This document shows positions 53,063 through 60,992 of a DNA stretch of 64,000 bases, piece after piece (positions within the stretch are counted from its first letter, which is position 1; every line of letters starts with the position of its first letter). Below the pieces are notes generated by a model, which ran no database searches, had not been told where the DNA came from, and saw only the letters and a list, made by a program, of their open reading frames with translations. The DNA is from UBA3006 sp036746695 (GTDB lineage: Bacteria; Actinomycetota; Acidimicrobiia; Acidimicrobiales; Ilumatobacteraceae). Both the position numbers and the translations under genes were made by a program. The DNA is taken from assembly GCA_036746695.1 (NCBI GenBank), contig DAIODP010000001.1, positions 992,001 through 1,056,000 on the forward strand, in the 5' to 3' direction.

Positions 53063-53113
53063 TTGTGGTGGAGACGATGGGACTCGAACCCACGACCCCC
53101 TGCTTGCAAAGCA
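53063..53113 (-). repeat. right copy of the 51-bp island repeat (inside tRNA-Ala)
   Basis: Identical to 37947-37997. Here the repeat is continuous with the 5' half of the tRNA, so this is the end at which the intact tRNA gene was regenerated. Confidence 0.92.
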
Positions 53114-53142
53114 GGTGCTCTAGCCAACTGAGCTACGTCCCC
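53066..53142 (-). tRNA. tRNA-Ala (TGC), intact, island integration target
   Basis: Reverse strand: acceptor GGGGACG/CGTCTCC with the G3-U70 wobble pair that identifies tRNA-Ala, anticodon stem CCTGC/GCAGG with loop TTTGCAA (TGC), T-loop TTCGAGT, encoded CCA (53066-53068). Confidence 0.96.
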
Positions 53143-53245
53143 TAAATGGCGAAACATCAGGGTAGCGGTTCGATCACAGCGTTTACCAAAGTGGAGTTCG
53201 TAATTCGGTGGGTGTGCCCAAAACGACGGGGGTAGCCTCGCAAGT

Positions 53246-54469
53246 ATGATCGGCGAGCTCATTTATGCCTTCCGCGTGATGCGGCTGCCCCTGCTGGATG
53301 CGGGCGGCGCCCCCATTGGCAAGATTGACGACATCGTTGTGGTTTCGGGCCGCGCCACCGAGGCCCCCCGCGTCCTTGGCTTTGTGGCCAGCAGCCAACG
53401 CCGCCGCATTTTCGTGAGCGCCTCGCGCATTGGGTCGCTCGACAACTCTGGCGCCCGGCTCAAAAGCTGGGACGTCGACTTGAACCCGTTCCACCCTCGA
53501 GCCGGCGAGCGGCTGATTGGCAAGGACATTCTCGACCAGCGGGTAGGCGAAGAAACCGTGAGCGACGTTGCACTTGGTTTTGTTTCCGGCCGCACGCCTG
53601 GTTGGCATATTGCAAAAGTGCGCCTTGCAAAGCGCAGCCTGCGCAACCCCCGTCCTAGCTATCGCTTGGTTGATTGGGAACACATTGCTGCATTGTTCGC
53701 ACCAACCACCGCAATGGCAGCTGAAGCAGCTCGCATGCGCGACATGCACCCAAGCGACGTTGCAATTCTCATTCGTTCACTTCCGCTCGAGCAACGTCGG
53801 CTCGTTGCCGAAGCGATGGACGATGAACGCCTTGCCGACGTGTTGGAAGAGTTGCCGGAAGACGAGCAGTTGCGACTGATTGAAGGTCTCGACATGGAAC
53901 GTCTCACCAACGTGTTCGAAGAAATGGAATTTGACGACCTTGCCGACTTGCTCGTGCAAATGCCTGGCGAACAACGCAGCCGTGTGTTGGAAGCAATGGA
54001 TGACGACGACGCCGAAACCATGCGCCAGTTGTTGTCGCACGCAGAAGGAACCGCGGGCGCGCTGATGTCGCCAGACGTGATTGTGATGTCGCCGGACGCA
54101 ACTGTGGCAGACGCACTTGCCCGAATTCGCGAGCCAGATATTTTGGTTTCAATTGCTGCACAGGTGTTTGTTGCGCACGCACCGCACTACCCACCAACCG
54201 GAACTTATTTGGGTGTTGTGCATTTCCAACGACTGCTTCGCGAATCGCCAAACCTCACGCTTGGGCAGTGTGTCGACATGGAGCCAACCATCAGCCCAAC
54301 CATGGTGGAGCGCGATGTTGCCGTGCGCCTTGCTTCATACAACTTGTTGGCCGTTGCGGTATGTGACGACAACAATCATCTCTTAGGTGCAATCACCGTC
54401 GACGACGTGCTCGACCGCACGTTGCCCGCCAACTGGCGACGCAACCCAACGCCTGGGGTTATGTCATGA
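53246..54469 (+). CDS. PRC-barrel / MgtE N-terminal / CBS domain protein without channel domain
   Basis: 407 residues. An N-terminal PRC-barrel-like domain (about 12-100; LLDAGGAPIGKIDDIVVVSG) and a second similar segment are followed by an MgtE intracellular domain of helical repeats (about 160-275; DEERLADVLEELPEDEQL, LTNVFEEMEFDDLADLLVQM) and a CBS pair (about 275-400; LMSPDVIVMSPDATVADAL). The membrane channel of MgtE is missing, so it is a soluble Mg2+ or nucleotide sensor rather than a transporter. It overlaps the DUF1003 gene (ATGA), a pairing common in Actinobacteria. Confidence 0.88.
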   Translation: MIGELIYAFRVMRLPLLDAGGAPIGKIDDIVVVSGRATEAPRVLGFVASSQRRRIFVSASRIGSLDNSGARLKSWDVDLNPFHPRAGERLIGKDILDQRVGEETVSDVALGFVSGRTPGWHIAKVRLAKRSLRNPRPSYRLVDWEHIAALFAPTTAMAAEAARMRDMHPSDVAILIRSLPLEQRRLVAEAMDDERLADVLEELPEDEQLRLIEGLDMERLTNVFEEMEFDDLADLLVQMPGEQRSRVLEAMDDDDAETMRQLLSHAEGTAGALMSPDVIVMSPDATVADALARIREPDILVSIAAQVFVAHAPHYPPTGTYLGVVHFQRLLRESPNLTLGQCVDMEPTISPTMVERDVAVRLASYNLLAVAVCDDNNHLLGAITVDDVLDRTLPANWRRNPTPGVMS

Positions 54470-54954
54470 AGAAGCGCGGAGACCTCGCACGTCCACGTCA
54501 TCGCCGCCCAACACTTGGCGTGCATTACGACCCAGATGCTTTCGGTCAATTCTCTGAAGCCCTTGCCCGCTACTTGGGCACTGCTCGCTTCCTTATCGTG
54601 CAGACGGTGTTGGTCATCATTTGGATCACACTCAACGTGGCATTTATTGCCTTCCAGTGGGACCCATACCCATTCATCTTGCTCAACCTGATGTTTTCCG
54701 TGCAGGCCGCCTATTCGGCGCCGCTCATTTTGTTGGCGCAAAACCGCCAAGAAGAACGCGACCGCCGACAAGCCGAGACCGACCGCGCCGTTGCAGCAAG
54801 CACCCAAGCAAACGCCGAGTTTCTGGCCCGCGAACTAGCAAGCGTGCGACTTGCGTTGTCCAACGTAGTGACAACCGACGAATTGCGCGAACAGCTTGAA
54901 GAAGTGGTGAAGCTACTTGCCAATAAAGGCAACGTGGTCGACAGCAATTCGTAA
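54466..54954 (+). CDS. DUF1003 membrane protein
   Basis: 162 residues. DUF1003 pattern: ALARYLGTARFLIVQTVLVI, IWITLNV, then DPYPFILLNLMFSVQAAYSA and LILLAQNRQEERDR. Two TM helices followed by a charged coiled-coil tail. Function unknown in the family. Translationally coupled to the MgtE-N/CBS gene. Its last 42 bp overlap the 3' end of the convergent hydrolase gene. Confidence 0.9.
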   Translation: MKKRGDLARPRHRRPTLGVHYDPDAFGQFSEALARYLGTARFLIVQTVLVIIWITLNVAFIAFQWDPYPFILLNLMFSVQAAYSAPLILLAQNRQEERDRRQAETDRAVAASTQANAEFLARELASVRLALSNVVTTDELREQLEEVVKLLANKGNVVDSNS

Positions 54955-55803
54955 CGCTGTAGCAAATTTGTCAGGCGCATTCATCACGGCCATATGGTCG
55001 GCATCTAACGACACCACATGTGCCGCTGTAGCACCAGCAAGTGCGTGTTGTTTATGTGGAAGCACCAACGTGTCCTTCGTGGTTACCACGACTGCAACGG
55101 GCACATCGATACCCCGTGCCCACTCGCGCGCGTCGTAACGCGAGAGTGCGCGACCAGCCTGATTAATTGCCCACGCATCATTGCGACGGGTTTCTGCAAC
55201 AATCCAAGGGCGCAGTGATGCAATCTCACTTTTACGGCCCATTGCCCGACGAACCACTCGGGATATGACAGCGGGCGTGCTCACCATTCTGAACACTGGT
55301 GCCAAGAGCCGGCCAACACGCCAACGATTTCGTTCGGCCCGCGTTGCACACCACTCCAGCGCTGTTGCACACAACACAACACTTGCCACCAACTGCGGAT
55401 GTCGGCGCCACAACAACATGCCAACCGGCCCGCCCATGGAGTAACCCACCACCACAACGTTGCCGATGCCTAGTTGTGCCAACACCATGGCCGCGTCATC
55501 GGCGCAGTCTTCCAGTGTGAACGGGGTATGCGAACGCAAACCACGGCCGTGGCCACGATGATCAATAGCAACAAATGAATACTTTTCTGCAAGTTGCCGA
55601 TAGGCCGAGAAAAAATTGGTGTCGGCGCAGCCAGTCCAGCCATGCAACAGCAGAAGCGTTGGTGCCGACGAGTTGCTGTGCTGAAATCGTCGCACAAAAA
55701 ACTCGCCGCGGTTCTCGACGGTAACAATGTGCGAATCGGGCAACCACGGCAGTAATGGTTCGTTCTGCAGAGATTTTTTGCGAATTACTGACACGATGAA
55801 CAC
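54913..55803 (-). CDS. alpha/beta hydrolase
   Basis: 296 residues. Oxyanion motif LLLHGWTGCADTNFF, DHRGHGRG, nucleophile elbow GYSMGG, the acid near VVTTKDTLV and the catalytic His in DADHMAVM. Small-molecule esterase, lactonase or C-C hydrolase; substrate unknown. The start overlaps the Fur-family gene by 19 bp, so the two are co-transcribed and possibly co-regulated. Confidence 0.9.
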   Translation of the reverse strand: MFIVSVIRKKSLQNEPLLPWLPDSHIVTVENRGEFFVRRFQHSNSSAPTLLLLHGWTGCADTNFFSAYRQLAEKYSFVAIDHRGHGRGLRSHTPFTLEDCADDAAMVLAQLGIGNVVVVGYSMGGPVGMLLWRRHPQLVASVVLCATALEWCATRAERNRWRVGRLLAPVFRMVSTPAVISRVVRRAMGRKSEIASLRPWIVAETRRNDAWAINQAGRALSRYDAREWARGIDVPVAVVVTTKDTLVLPHKQHALAGATAAHVVSLDADHMAVMNAPDKFATALRIAVDHVAFIGK

Positions 55804-56237
55804 CTTCCAATCAGATCCAGGCGATGCCTGTCGAGCGTGAAACCCTCTCGCTTTGCCAGTTTGCCAAGCGCGTTATCCAGTTCGTGTTCCAACGCATCGG
55901 GCACCACCACGTCGCGCACCGCGCCGCACGAAGAACACAGCAGGTGATGATGGTGGCCGGTTAGGTGTTCGGCCAATTCGTACCGCGCCTGATCCCCTGT
56001 CGTCACCACCTTTGAAACAACACCAGACTCTTCAAGCACCACCAGGTTGCGATACAGCGAGCTCTGCGGCAAGTCGCTCCTGCGCTCCAACAAATCCGCA
56101 ATCGACATTGGCTGGCCGACACCCGCCAACAAATCAATGATGGTGCGCCTTTTGGTGGTGTAGCGCTGCCCCGCCACACGCAGACGCTCGGCCACTTCTC
56201 CATGAATGTCCGAGTGCGCGTGCGAAACCACAATCAA
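55785..56237 (-). CDS. Fur-family metal-responsive regulator
   Basis: 150 residues. Winged-helix DNA-binding domain (AERLRVAGQRYTTKRRTIID, SSLYRNLVVLEESGVV) and a dimerisation domain with the HHHH metal cluster (GHHHHLLCSSCG) and a second CSSC at the C-terminus, giving the structural Cys4 zinc site. Fur, Zur, PerR and Nur share these features, so the metal cannot be named. First gene of a small operon with the hydrolase. Confidence 0.9.
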   Translation of the reverse strand: MIVVSHAHSDIHGEVAERLRVAGQRYTTKRRTIIDLLAGVGQPMSIADLLERRSDLPQSSLYRNLVVLEESGVVSKVVTTGDQARYELAEHLTGHHHHLLCSSCGAVRDVVVPDALEHELDNALGKLAKREGFTLDRHRLDLIGRCSSCQ

Positions 56238-56259
56238 AATCTAACTGCGTGAGGTGAAA

Positions 56260-57240
56260 TTATGCGCCAACAAATTGGTGGATATGCAGCCCCGCATCGG
56301 CAACGCCGCGCAGTAGTTGTGCGTTTGGCATTTCGTTTCCGCCAAGCACATGTGCACCAACTGCCGAAATGTTGTTGTGGAGTATTGCGTTGGTTGTTGT
56401 TGCAGCAACGATGGCAGCAATATGTGCAAGGCGCTCGGCAACACCCACAATCTCCATCGCACGAGAAATACCACGCATGCCGCGCACCTCAATACGCACT
56501 GCGCCCATGCCGCCTTCTGCGTTGGGCGGGGCAAGCATTGGCAGGCGTGCAGTAAACCTGTCTCGGCGGGTTGCCGATATGCGCGCCGAGATTCTTTGTA
56601 GTTGGGGCATTGCGCGATGCAACAGCAGTGGGTCTGCCACTTCTGCCCGGTAGCAGTCGTATGCGCCCACTGGTTCTGGAAACCAACACAGTTCGCGCCC
56701 ACTTCCCGACGGCCGGCGCAGCCAACTTCCGTCGTGCCAACCAACGGATGAACCCGCCAATGCAGAGTGGTGTTGCCTTGCGCAATCTGGCCCACCGGTG
56801 CCGTGCACTGCAACATGTGCTTCGTCAACTGAGTCGAACTGTGTTGCCAGGTGCGCAAGCAACAAACCAGTGAGCCCAGGCGACGCTGCGGCCCCCACAA
56901 CCAGCAGGCGATTGTGTTGCGTGGCCAAATCGTTTAAGTCGAGCAGTGCCGTTGTGTCATCAACATCATCGCTCATCGAAACAACATGAGCGCCTGCCTG
57001 CATAACCGACAGTGCAAGTTCGTTGTGTGGTGCGCCGCACGCCAACACCACTACATGTGCCTGCACGAGATTTCGTTTACGAACCACGCTGATGTTGATG
57101 GCTGCCGAACGATGCTTTGCGGCCAGGACCTCTGCCTTAAATTCTTCGCGATCGTGCAGCAAAAAATGTGTATTGCCGAGACGGATCAATTGTTCAAGAA
57201 CCCGAGCCCCCGTTACGCCCGCCCCCACAATTGCAATCAC
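56260..57240 (-). CDS. saccharopine dehydrogenase-like NAD(P)-binding protein
   Basis: 326 residues. N-terminal Rossmann fold IAIVGAGVTGARVLEQLIRL and NLVQAHVVVLACGAPHNELA, then VVSMSDDVDDTTALLDLN and LLVVGAAASPGLTGLLLAHL, an arrangement seen in saccharopine-dehydrogenase and homospermidine-synthase-like proteins. The C-terminal half is less conserved. Substrate unknown. It lies 11 bp after a 45-residue small ORF with a strong ribosome binding site, probably in one transcript. Confidence 0.78.
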   Translation of the reverse strand: MIAIVGAGVTGARVLEQLIRLGNTHFLLHDREEFKAEVLAAKHRSAAINISVVRKRNLVQAHVVVLACGAPHNELALSVMQAGAHVVSMSDDVDDTTALLDLNDLATQHNRLLVVGAAASPGLTGLLLAHLATQFDSVDEAHVAVHGTGGPDCARQHHSALAGSSVGWHDGSWLRRPSGSGRELCWFPEPVGAYDCYRAEVADPLLLHRAMPQLQRISARISATRRDRFTARLPMLAPPNAEGGMGAVRIEVRGMRGISRAMEIVGVAERLAHIAAIVAATTTNAILHNNISAVGAHVLGGNEMPNAQLLRGVADAGLHIHQFVGA

Positions 57241-57251
57241 TACGACGCCAC

Positions 57252-57389
57252 CTATTTATCGGACGGTAATTGCAAGGGCTTCCAACCACCCTGACGCGTG
57301 GTGTGCACCGAACGGCCCTTCAGGCGCAAAATTGCCCCTGCGGCACCCGCGATGCCAAGCACCATCAATACACGTCGGATGAAATTCAT
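57252..57389 (-). CDS. 45-residue membrane-associated small protein
   Basis: ATG 57389 is preceded by the strong GGGAGGAC ribosome binding site, three bases upstream. The protein begins MNFIRRVLMVLGIAGAAGAI, one hydrophobic helix after a basic N-terminus, and continues LRLKGRSVHTTRQGGWKPLQ to a TAG stop. A signal anchor or small membrane protein is likely. No family recognised. Its position directly before the saccharopine-dehydrogenase-like gene suggests co-translation. Confidence 0.6.
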   Translation of the reverse strand: MNFIRRVLMVLGIAGAAGAILRLKGRSVHTTRQGGWKPLQLPSDK

Positions 57390-57419
57390 GTTGTCCTCCC
57401 GTATTGATTAACAGTTCAG

Positions 57420-60095
57420 TTACGCATCCAAGGTTACAGAGCTCTCCATCAATATTTCCCCCGCGTCGCGGCGACTGTTTGGATTCGTTGATTTGTGCCC
57501 TCTACCAAGCATTGCTGCTGCGGTAATGCCAAACATCAAGTTCACAGTTGCAAAGTGTCGTGACGGCATGCTGGTGTACAAAAACGGCAACTGACTGATG
57601 AGCAACAGCAACGGCGTCAAACCAAACAGCAGTACAAACCAGTTGGTTTTGGGTGTTCGCAAGAGTTTTACTACTGCAAACAACCACACCAGTTGGAGTA
57701 GAACCGATGCGGTTGCTTCTGGTTGAGCAAATCCGATTTCCCTCCATCCCAACACCTGTAGAGATTTATTGACGACCAATGACCGTATTTCCTCATTCCA
57801 AAAAACAGTCACTAGATCACCGGCTGGAAACTCGACTACGTCTGCTTGTAGGGGTTTGAAAAACACCCATGTCGCGCCGTACCAAAGATTGTGAATGAGG
57901 CTCAGACAAAACACGCTGCCGAACAGGAAGGTTGCTTGGAAGTTTCTACTTATTGCTTCCATTTTGTTTGGGGTTTCGACAAAAATCTTGATCACAATCA
58001 GCACGAGTATCCACACCAAGGCAACTGCAATGTTTGGGCGAAAATTTGCCGCGAGGCCAAGTGCTGCTGCAAACCAAAGAAAGCGTTCTTTTTTTGTTGC
58101 AGCAGTATTGATAAAGAGGGTTGACGCAAGGAGCAACAACCACGCGGGTACTTCGCCAGCCGAGGCCGCGGCAAATTGCAACATCTCGAACGTTGTGAAA
58201 AGCAATACAACAGCGGCTGGAATGATGGCGGAAAAAACTTCCTTATTTTGCTCGATGTTGCTGCAAATAGCGACGGTTACATAGACAAGCAGTGCGATTA
58301 ATGCAGTGCCGGTCAAGAGAGCAATGAATACATCGTTGTCTCCAAACAATAAATGCTCAACAAAAATCAGATAACGGGCGCCTGGCATGAAATAAAAGAC
58401 GTTCTCTCCGCCACGGAGGGATTCGCTGTTAAAGATTTCGCGGGCGTAACCCTGATACACAAGCCAGTCCGAGTCTCGTTGGCGAAAGAGTTGAGTCCCC
58501 CACCAGTTGCCACTGCTCACACCCATTGAAGTTTGTAAGAAATCAAGCATTCGGCCAATGGTGAGATAACCGCCGGCAACCACTGCGCTGACTAGTAGCC
58601 CCGATCGCCGTCGCGCATGAAAAATGCCCACGAGCCCGACCACGACAATTGTTTGAATTGTTGTCCAATCGATCGCAACAAACCGACCAACAAACCGAAT
58701 CACTGCAACAGCACCAACCGCTGCAGCCATGACTGGTGCTGCGTGTTCAAGCGGGCGCCGTACGTGCATCAGGCAAAAGAACAGTGCGACACCCATGATG
58801 AGCAATTGAATGGCATCAATGAGCCACATCATGAGGGCAACTGCACTCCCCGGTTGCGCCATCCGTTCTGCTGCCAGCGTCTCCGAACGTTCACCGAGTA
58901 CGTAGGTTGCTGCGTCTACCTGTAACTGAAGTTCTGTGTCTGCCACAAAGCTTGGCAGATCAATAATTCCGGTTGAACCTGCAACCCCCGGACGGATTGT
59001 GGCAAAACGTTGCTGTGAGCCATCGGCAAAGACCGCATTAAGTTCAATTTGATTGTGCTCGGCCAACGGTTCGTTAATGGGAACTTCGATGACAAATCCC
59101 GCTTGGGAGAGCTGGGGGTTGTTCAACACTGCGCCAACATCGGGGCGGTCCGTTGTGCCAACCTCCGCAGTCTCGCTCAACCCCGAGGTGTTAGCCCGAA
59201 CCGCAATAATCTTTTTTGAGTCTGTGGTGTCTGCTACCCACCCACGCACTTGTACCGCAGCGTTTAGGGGCGTCTCTTTTTGTTGTGTTACAGCACCCAC
59301 ATATAAATGTGCATACGGGCCTCTTGCATTTGGTGCGCTATCTGGTATTTCATCCGTGTTGTCGTCGGAGAATATGTACTTCAATGAAAACGGTGTGCGT
59401 CCTGGCAAAACAGGAATAAGAGCAGTGCTGCGCTGGTTATACGATTCGCCCTCATAGGTATGGTTGCCGAAAGCCAACGAGATCTTTCCAACGTATTCAA
59501 TTGGAATGACACCATTTCGTTCAATCTCAACAAAGCCGCCGTACTGAACGGTGAAAGGAAGCCGACTGAGCCAGGGTGTGCTCAACCGTGGATAGTCGTT
59601 TGCAAACGGAAGATTCCAATTTGAGTAACCCGCCCCAAGCAACGAGTCTGCGGTTTCCGATCGGGAACCAAAGTTTATTTCTTTATCAATTCGGGTGATG
59701 TCTCCAATTGAATTTACTTCGTCATTTCGGTAATACGGAAGTTCATATGATTTTTCGCAAGCATTGTTTGCAGTTGGTGAATACGTGCTTCGATAACACG
59801 CTTCAAAACCAGAACCCAGTGGTTGCAAAGCAAAAGAGAACACCTTCGCAACAAGCACGACTACAAGTGCTGTATATACAAGGCCTTCAACGTTTTTGTT
59901 GCTGAAGGAAAACCTTGAAAATACTCTGTTTCGGATGGCCGTAACACCAAACGCCAATGTCACCAAAACAATGGCTACGACTTCGATTCGTGAAACAAAC
60001 GGCAGCCCATTGAGCAGGAGGTATGGCGAGCCCGGAACCGCAATGATCGCGGGAGCAATAATGGCCTTGTTCCATTTAACGCCCACCGTTGCCAC
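57420..60095 (-). CDS. large membrane protein with extracytoplasmic insert, possible GT-C-type glycosyltransferase
   Basis: 891 residues. N-terminal TM helices (about 15-95), a long extracytoplasmic region of about 330 residues containing beta-rich segments (FTVQYGGFVEIERNGVIPIE; AAVQVRGWVADTTDSKKIIA), then about 11 more TM helices (440-870). In the second membrane part, RDSDWLVYQGYAREIF and ENVFYFMPGARYLIF look like a catalytic loop with acidic and Tyr residues, as in oligosaccharyl- or mannosyltransferase-like GT-C enzymes. No exact family recognised. Stands alone before tRNA-Ile. Confidence 0.68.
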   Translation of the reverse strand: MATVGVKWNKAIIAPAIIAVPGSPYLLLNGLPFVSRIEVVAIVLVTLAFGVTAIRNRVFSRFSFSNKNVEGLVYTALVVVLVAKVFSFALQPLGSGFEACYRSTYSPTANNACEKSYELPYYRNDEVNSIGDITRIDKEINFGSRSETADSLLGAGYSNWNLPFANDYPRLSTPWLSRLPFTVQYGGFVEIERNGVIPIEYVGKISLAFGNHTYEGESYNQRSTALIPVLPGRTPFSLKYIFSDDNTDEIPDSAPNARGPYAHLYVGAVTQQKETPLNAAVQVRGWVADTTDSKKIIAVRANTSGLSETAEVGTTDRPDVGAVLNNPQLSQAGFVIEVPINEPLAEHNQIELNAVFADGSQQRFATIRPGVAGSTGIIDLPSFVADTELQLQVDAATYVLGERSETLAAERMAQPGSAVALMMWLIDAIQLLIMGVALFFCLMHVRRPLEHAAPVMAAAVGAVAVIRFVGRFVAIDWTTIQTIVVVGLVGIFHARRRSGLLVSAVVAGGYLTIGRMLDFLQTSMGVSSGNWWGTQLFRQRDSDWLVYQGYAREIFNSESLRGGENVFYFMPGARYLIFVEHLLFGDNDVFIALLTGTALIALLVYVTVAICSNIEQNKEVFSAIIPAAVVLLFTTFEMLQFAAASAGEVPAWLLLLASTLFINTAATKKERFLWFAAALGLAANFRPNIAVALVWILVLIVIKIFVETPNKMEAISRNFQATFLFGSVFCLSLIHNLWYGATWVFFKPLQADVVEFPAGDLVTVFWNEEIRSLVVNKSLQVLGWREIGFAQPEATASVLLQLVWLFAVVKLLRTPKTNWFVLLFGLTPLLLLISQLPFLYTSMPSRHFATVNLMFGITAAAMLGRGHKSTNPNSRRDAGEILMESSVTLDA

Positions 60096-60146
60096 GCGAT
60101 GAAACTAGCCGAAGTTTCAATTGCGCATGCGGGCTGAGGTATTGCG

Positions 60147-60220
60147 TGGGGCTAACAAGAATCGAACTTGTGACCTCATCCTTATCAGGGATGCGCTCTA
60201 ACCAACTGAGCTATAGCCCC
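60147..60220 (-). tRNA. tRNA-Ile (GAT)
   Basis: Acceptor GGGGCTA/TAGCCCC, anticodon stem CATCC/GGATG with loop CTGATAA (GAT), T-loop TTCGATT. CCA is not encoded. Its place after gyrA and the DUF3566 gene is the usual actinobacterial order. Confidence 0.96.
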
Positions 60221-60244
60221 GAATTGTTATCGGGGGAAAAGAGC

Positions 60245-60655
60245 CTACTGGCGCTTTCCTTCACCCTCAACCGTGCTCACCACGACCTCTTCTTCCAATA
60301 CAGAGACCCGAATGCCGCCAACGAGGTCGGTGATCAGGTTGAACACTGTGGCGCACAAGACCCAAATGGCGGTGAGCAGCACGACCACAAAGAGACCAAG
60401 AAACATGGTGTTGAAAAACAGTTGAGCCCCGTTGAACTGGAACGACTCCCAGCCAAACGACTCGAGAAATCGTTCGATGTTGTCGATGGTGCCCGTTGCC
60501 GACGCAACGCTCCACAACAACACGAGTGCAATAAGTGCCATGAGATACAGCACGCCGTGGAACACAATGCCGACGCGAAATGCCGACCACGGATCGATCT
60601 CGCGGATGACACGCGATACGCGTCGAACGCGTGGGCCCCGTGGCGATGTAGTCAC
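60245..60655 (-). CDS. DUF3566 membrane protein downstream of gyrA
   Basis: 136 residues from GTG 60655, which overlaps the previous stop (GTGA). Basic N-terminus (RGPRVRRVSRVIREIDPWSA), then two TM helices (GIVFHGVLYLMALIALVLLW; FNTMFLGLFVVVLLTAIWVL) with IERFLESFGW between them, and ITDLVGGIRVSVLEEE after the second. This is the DUF3566 pattern found next to gyrA in mycobacteria and relatives. Function unknown. Confidence 0.88.
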   Translation of the reverse strand: MTTSPRGPRVRRVSRVIREIDPWSAFRVGIVFHGVLYLMALIALVLLWSVASATGTIDNIERFLESFGWESFQFNGAQLFFNTMFLGLFVVVLLTAIWVLCATVFNLITDLVGGIRVSVLEEEVVVSTVEGEGKRQ

Positions 60656-60939
60656 GGATTCATTGTAGGCAACGCGGGTGCCCATTGATCGAAGGCCTGT
60701 GCAGATGCACTTGCTACGCCAATGGTTACCACTGCGGTAAACGTGCCGTTGGTGTTGCGGTTATCGGTGAATGACGCGGGGGTTGCGAGGTTGGCTTCCG
60801 CAACATTTGTTGCGTGTTCGACACCGCCGTAAATGCCGGCGAGTGCAGTTGCGTCGGCGGCAATTTGTGAGCGAGCGTTATTGACTAATTGAACAGAGAA
60901 CAACATGAGCAATGCCATGAGCGCACTGGTTATGCCCAA
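60652..60939 (-). CDS. TadE/TadG-like small protein, non-ATG start
   Basis: 95 residues from TTG 60939. Upstream codons in frame (EDGNILIVVVGGL) continue the hydrophobic helix back to the gyrA stop, but contain no ATG, GTG or TTG, only ATT/ATA/CTG. The helix and LVNNARSQIAADATALAGIY resemble the pseudopilin-like N-terminus of TadE/TadG or Rv3654c-type proteins. The stop overlaps the DUF3566 start (GTGA), so the frame is probably translated. The true start is unresolved. Confidence 0.6.
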   Translation of the reverse strand: MGITSALMALLMLFSVQLVNNARSQIAADATALAGIYGGVEHATNVAEANLATPASFTDNRNTNGTFTAVVTIGVASASAQAFDQWAPALPTMNP

Positions 60940-60992
60940 CCCACCGACAACAACAATGAGGATGTTGCCGTCTTCGGTGTTGTCTATGTTTG

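Larger units (their letters stand above)
37947..53113. mobile_element. genomic island integrated at tRNA-Ala(TGC)
   Basis: The segment is delimited by two identical 51-bp copies of the tRNA-Ala 3' half (37947-37997 and 53063-53113). The complete tRNA is reconstituted only at the right end, which is the classic product of site-specific integration at a tRNA 3' end. Genes inside are visibly AT-richer than thiolase on the left and the MgtE-like gene on the right. All genes inside are sugar-biosynthesis, modification or membrane genes. No integrase, excisionase or transposase ORF is visible, so the island appears immobilised or depends on an enzyme elsewhere. Confidence 0.85.
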
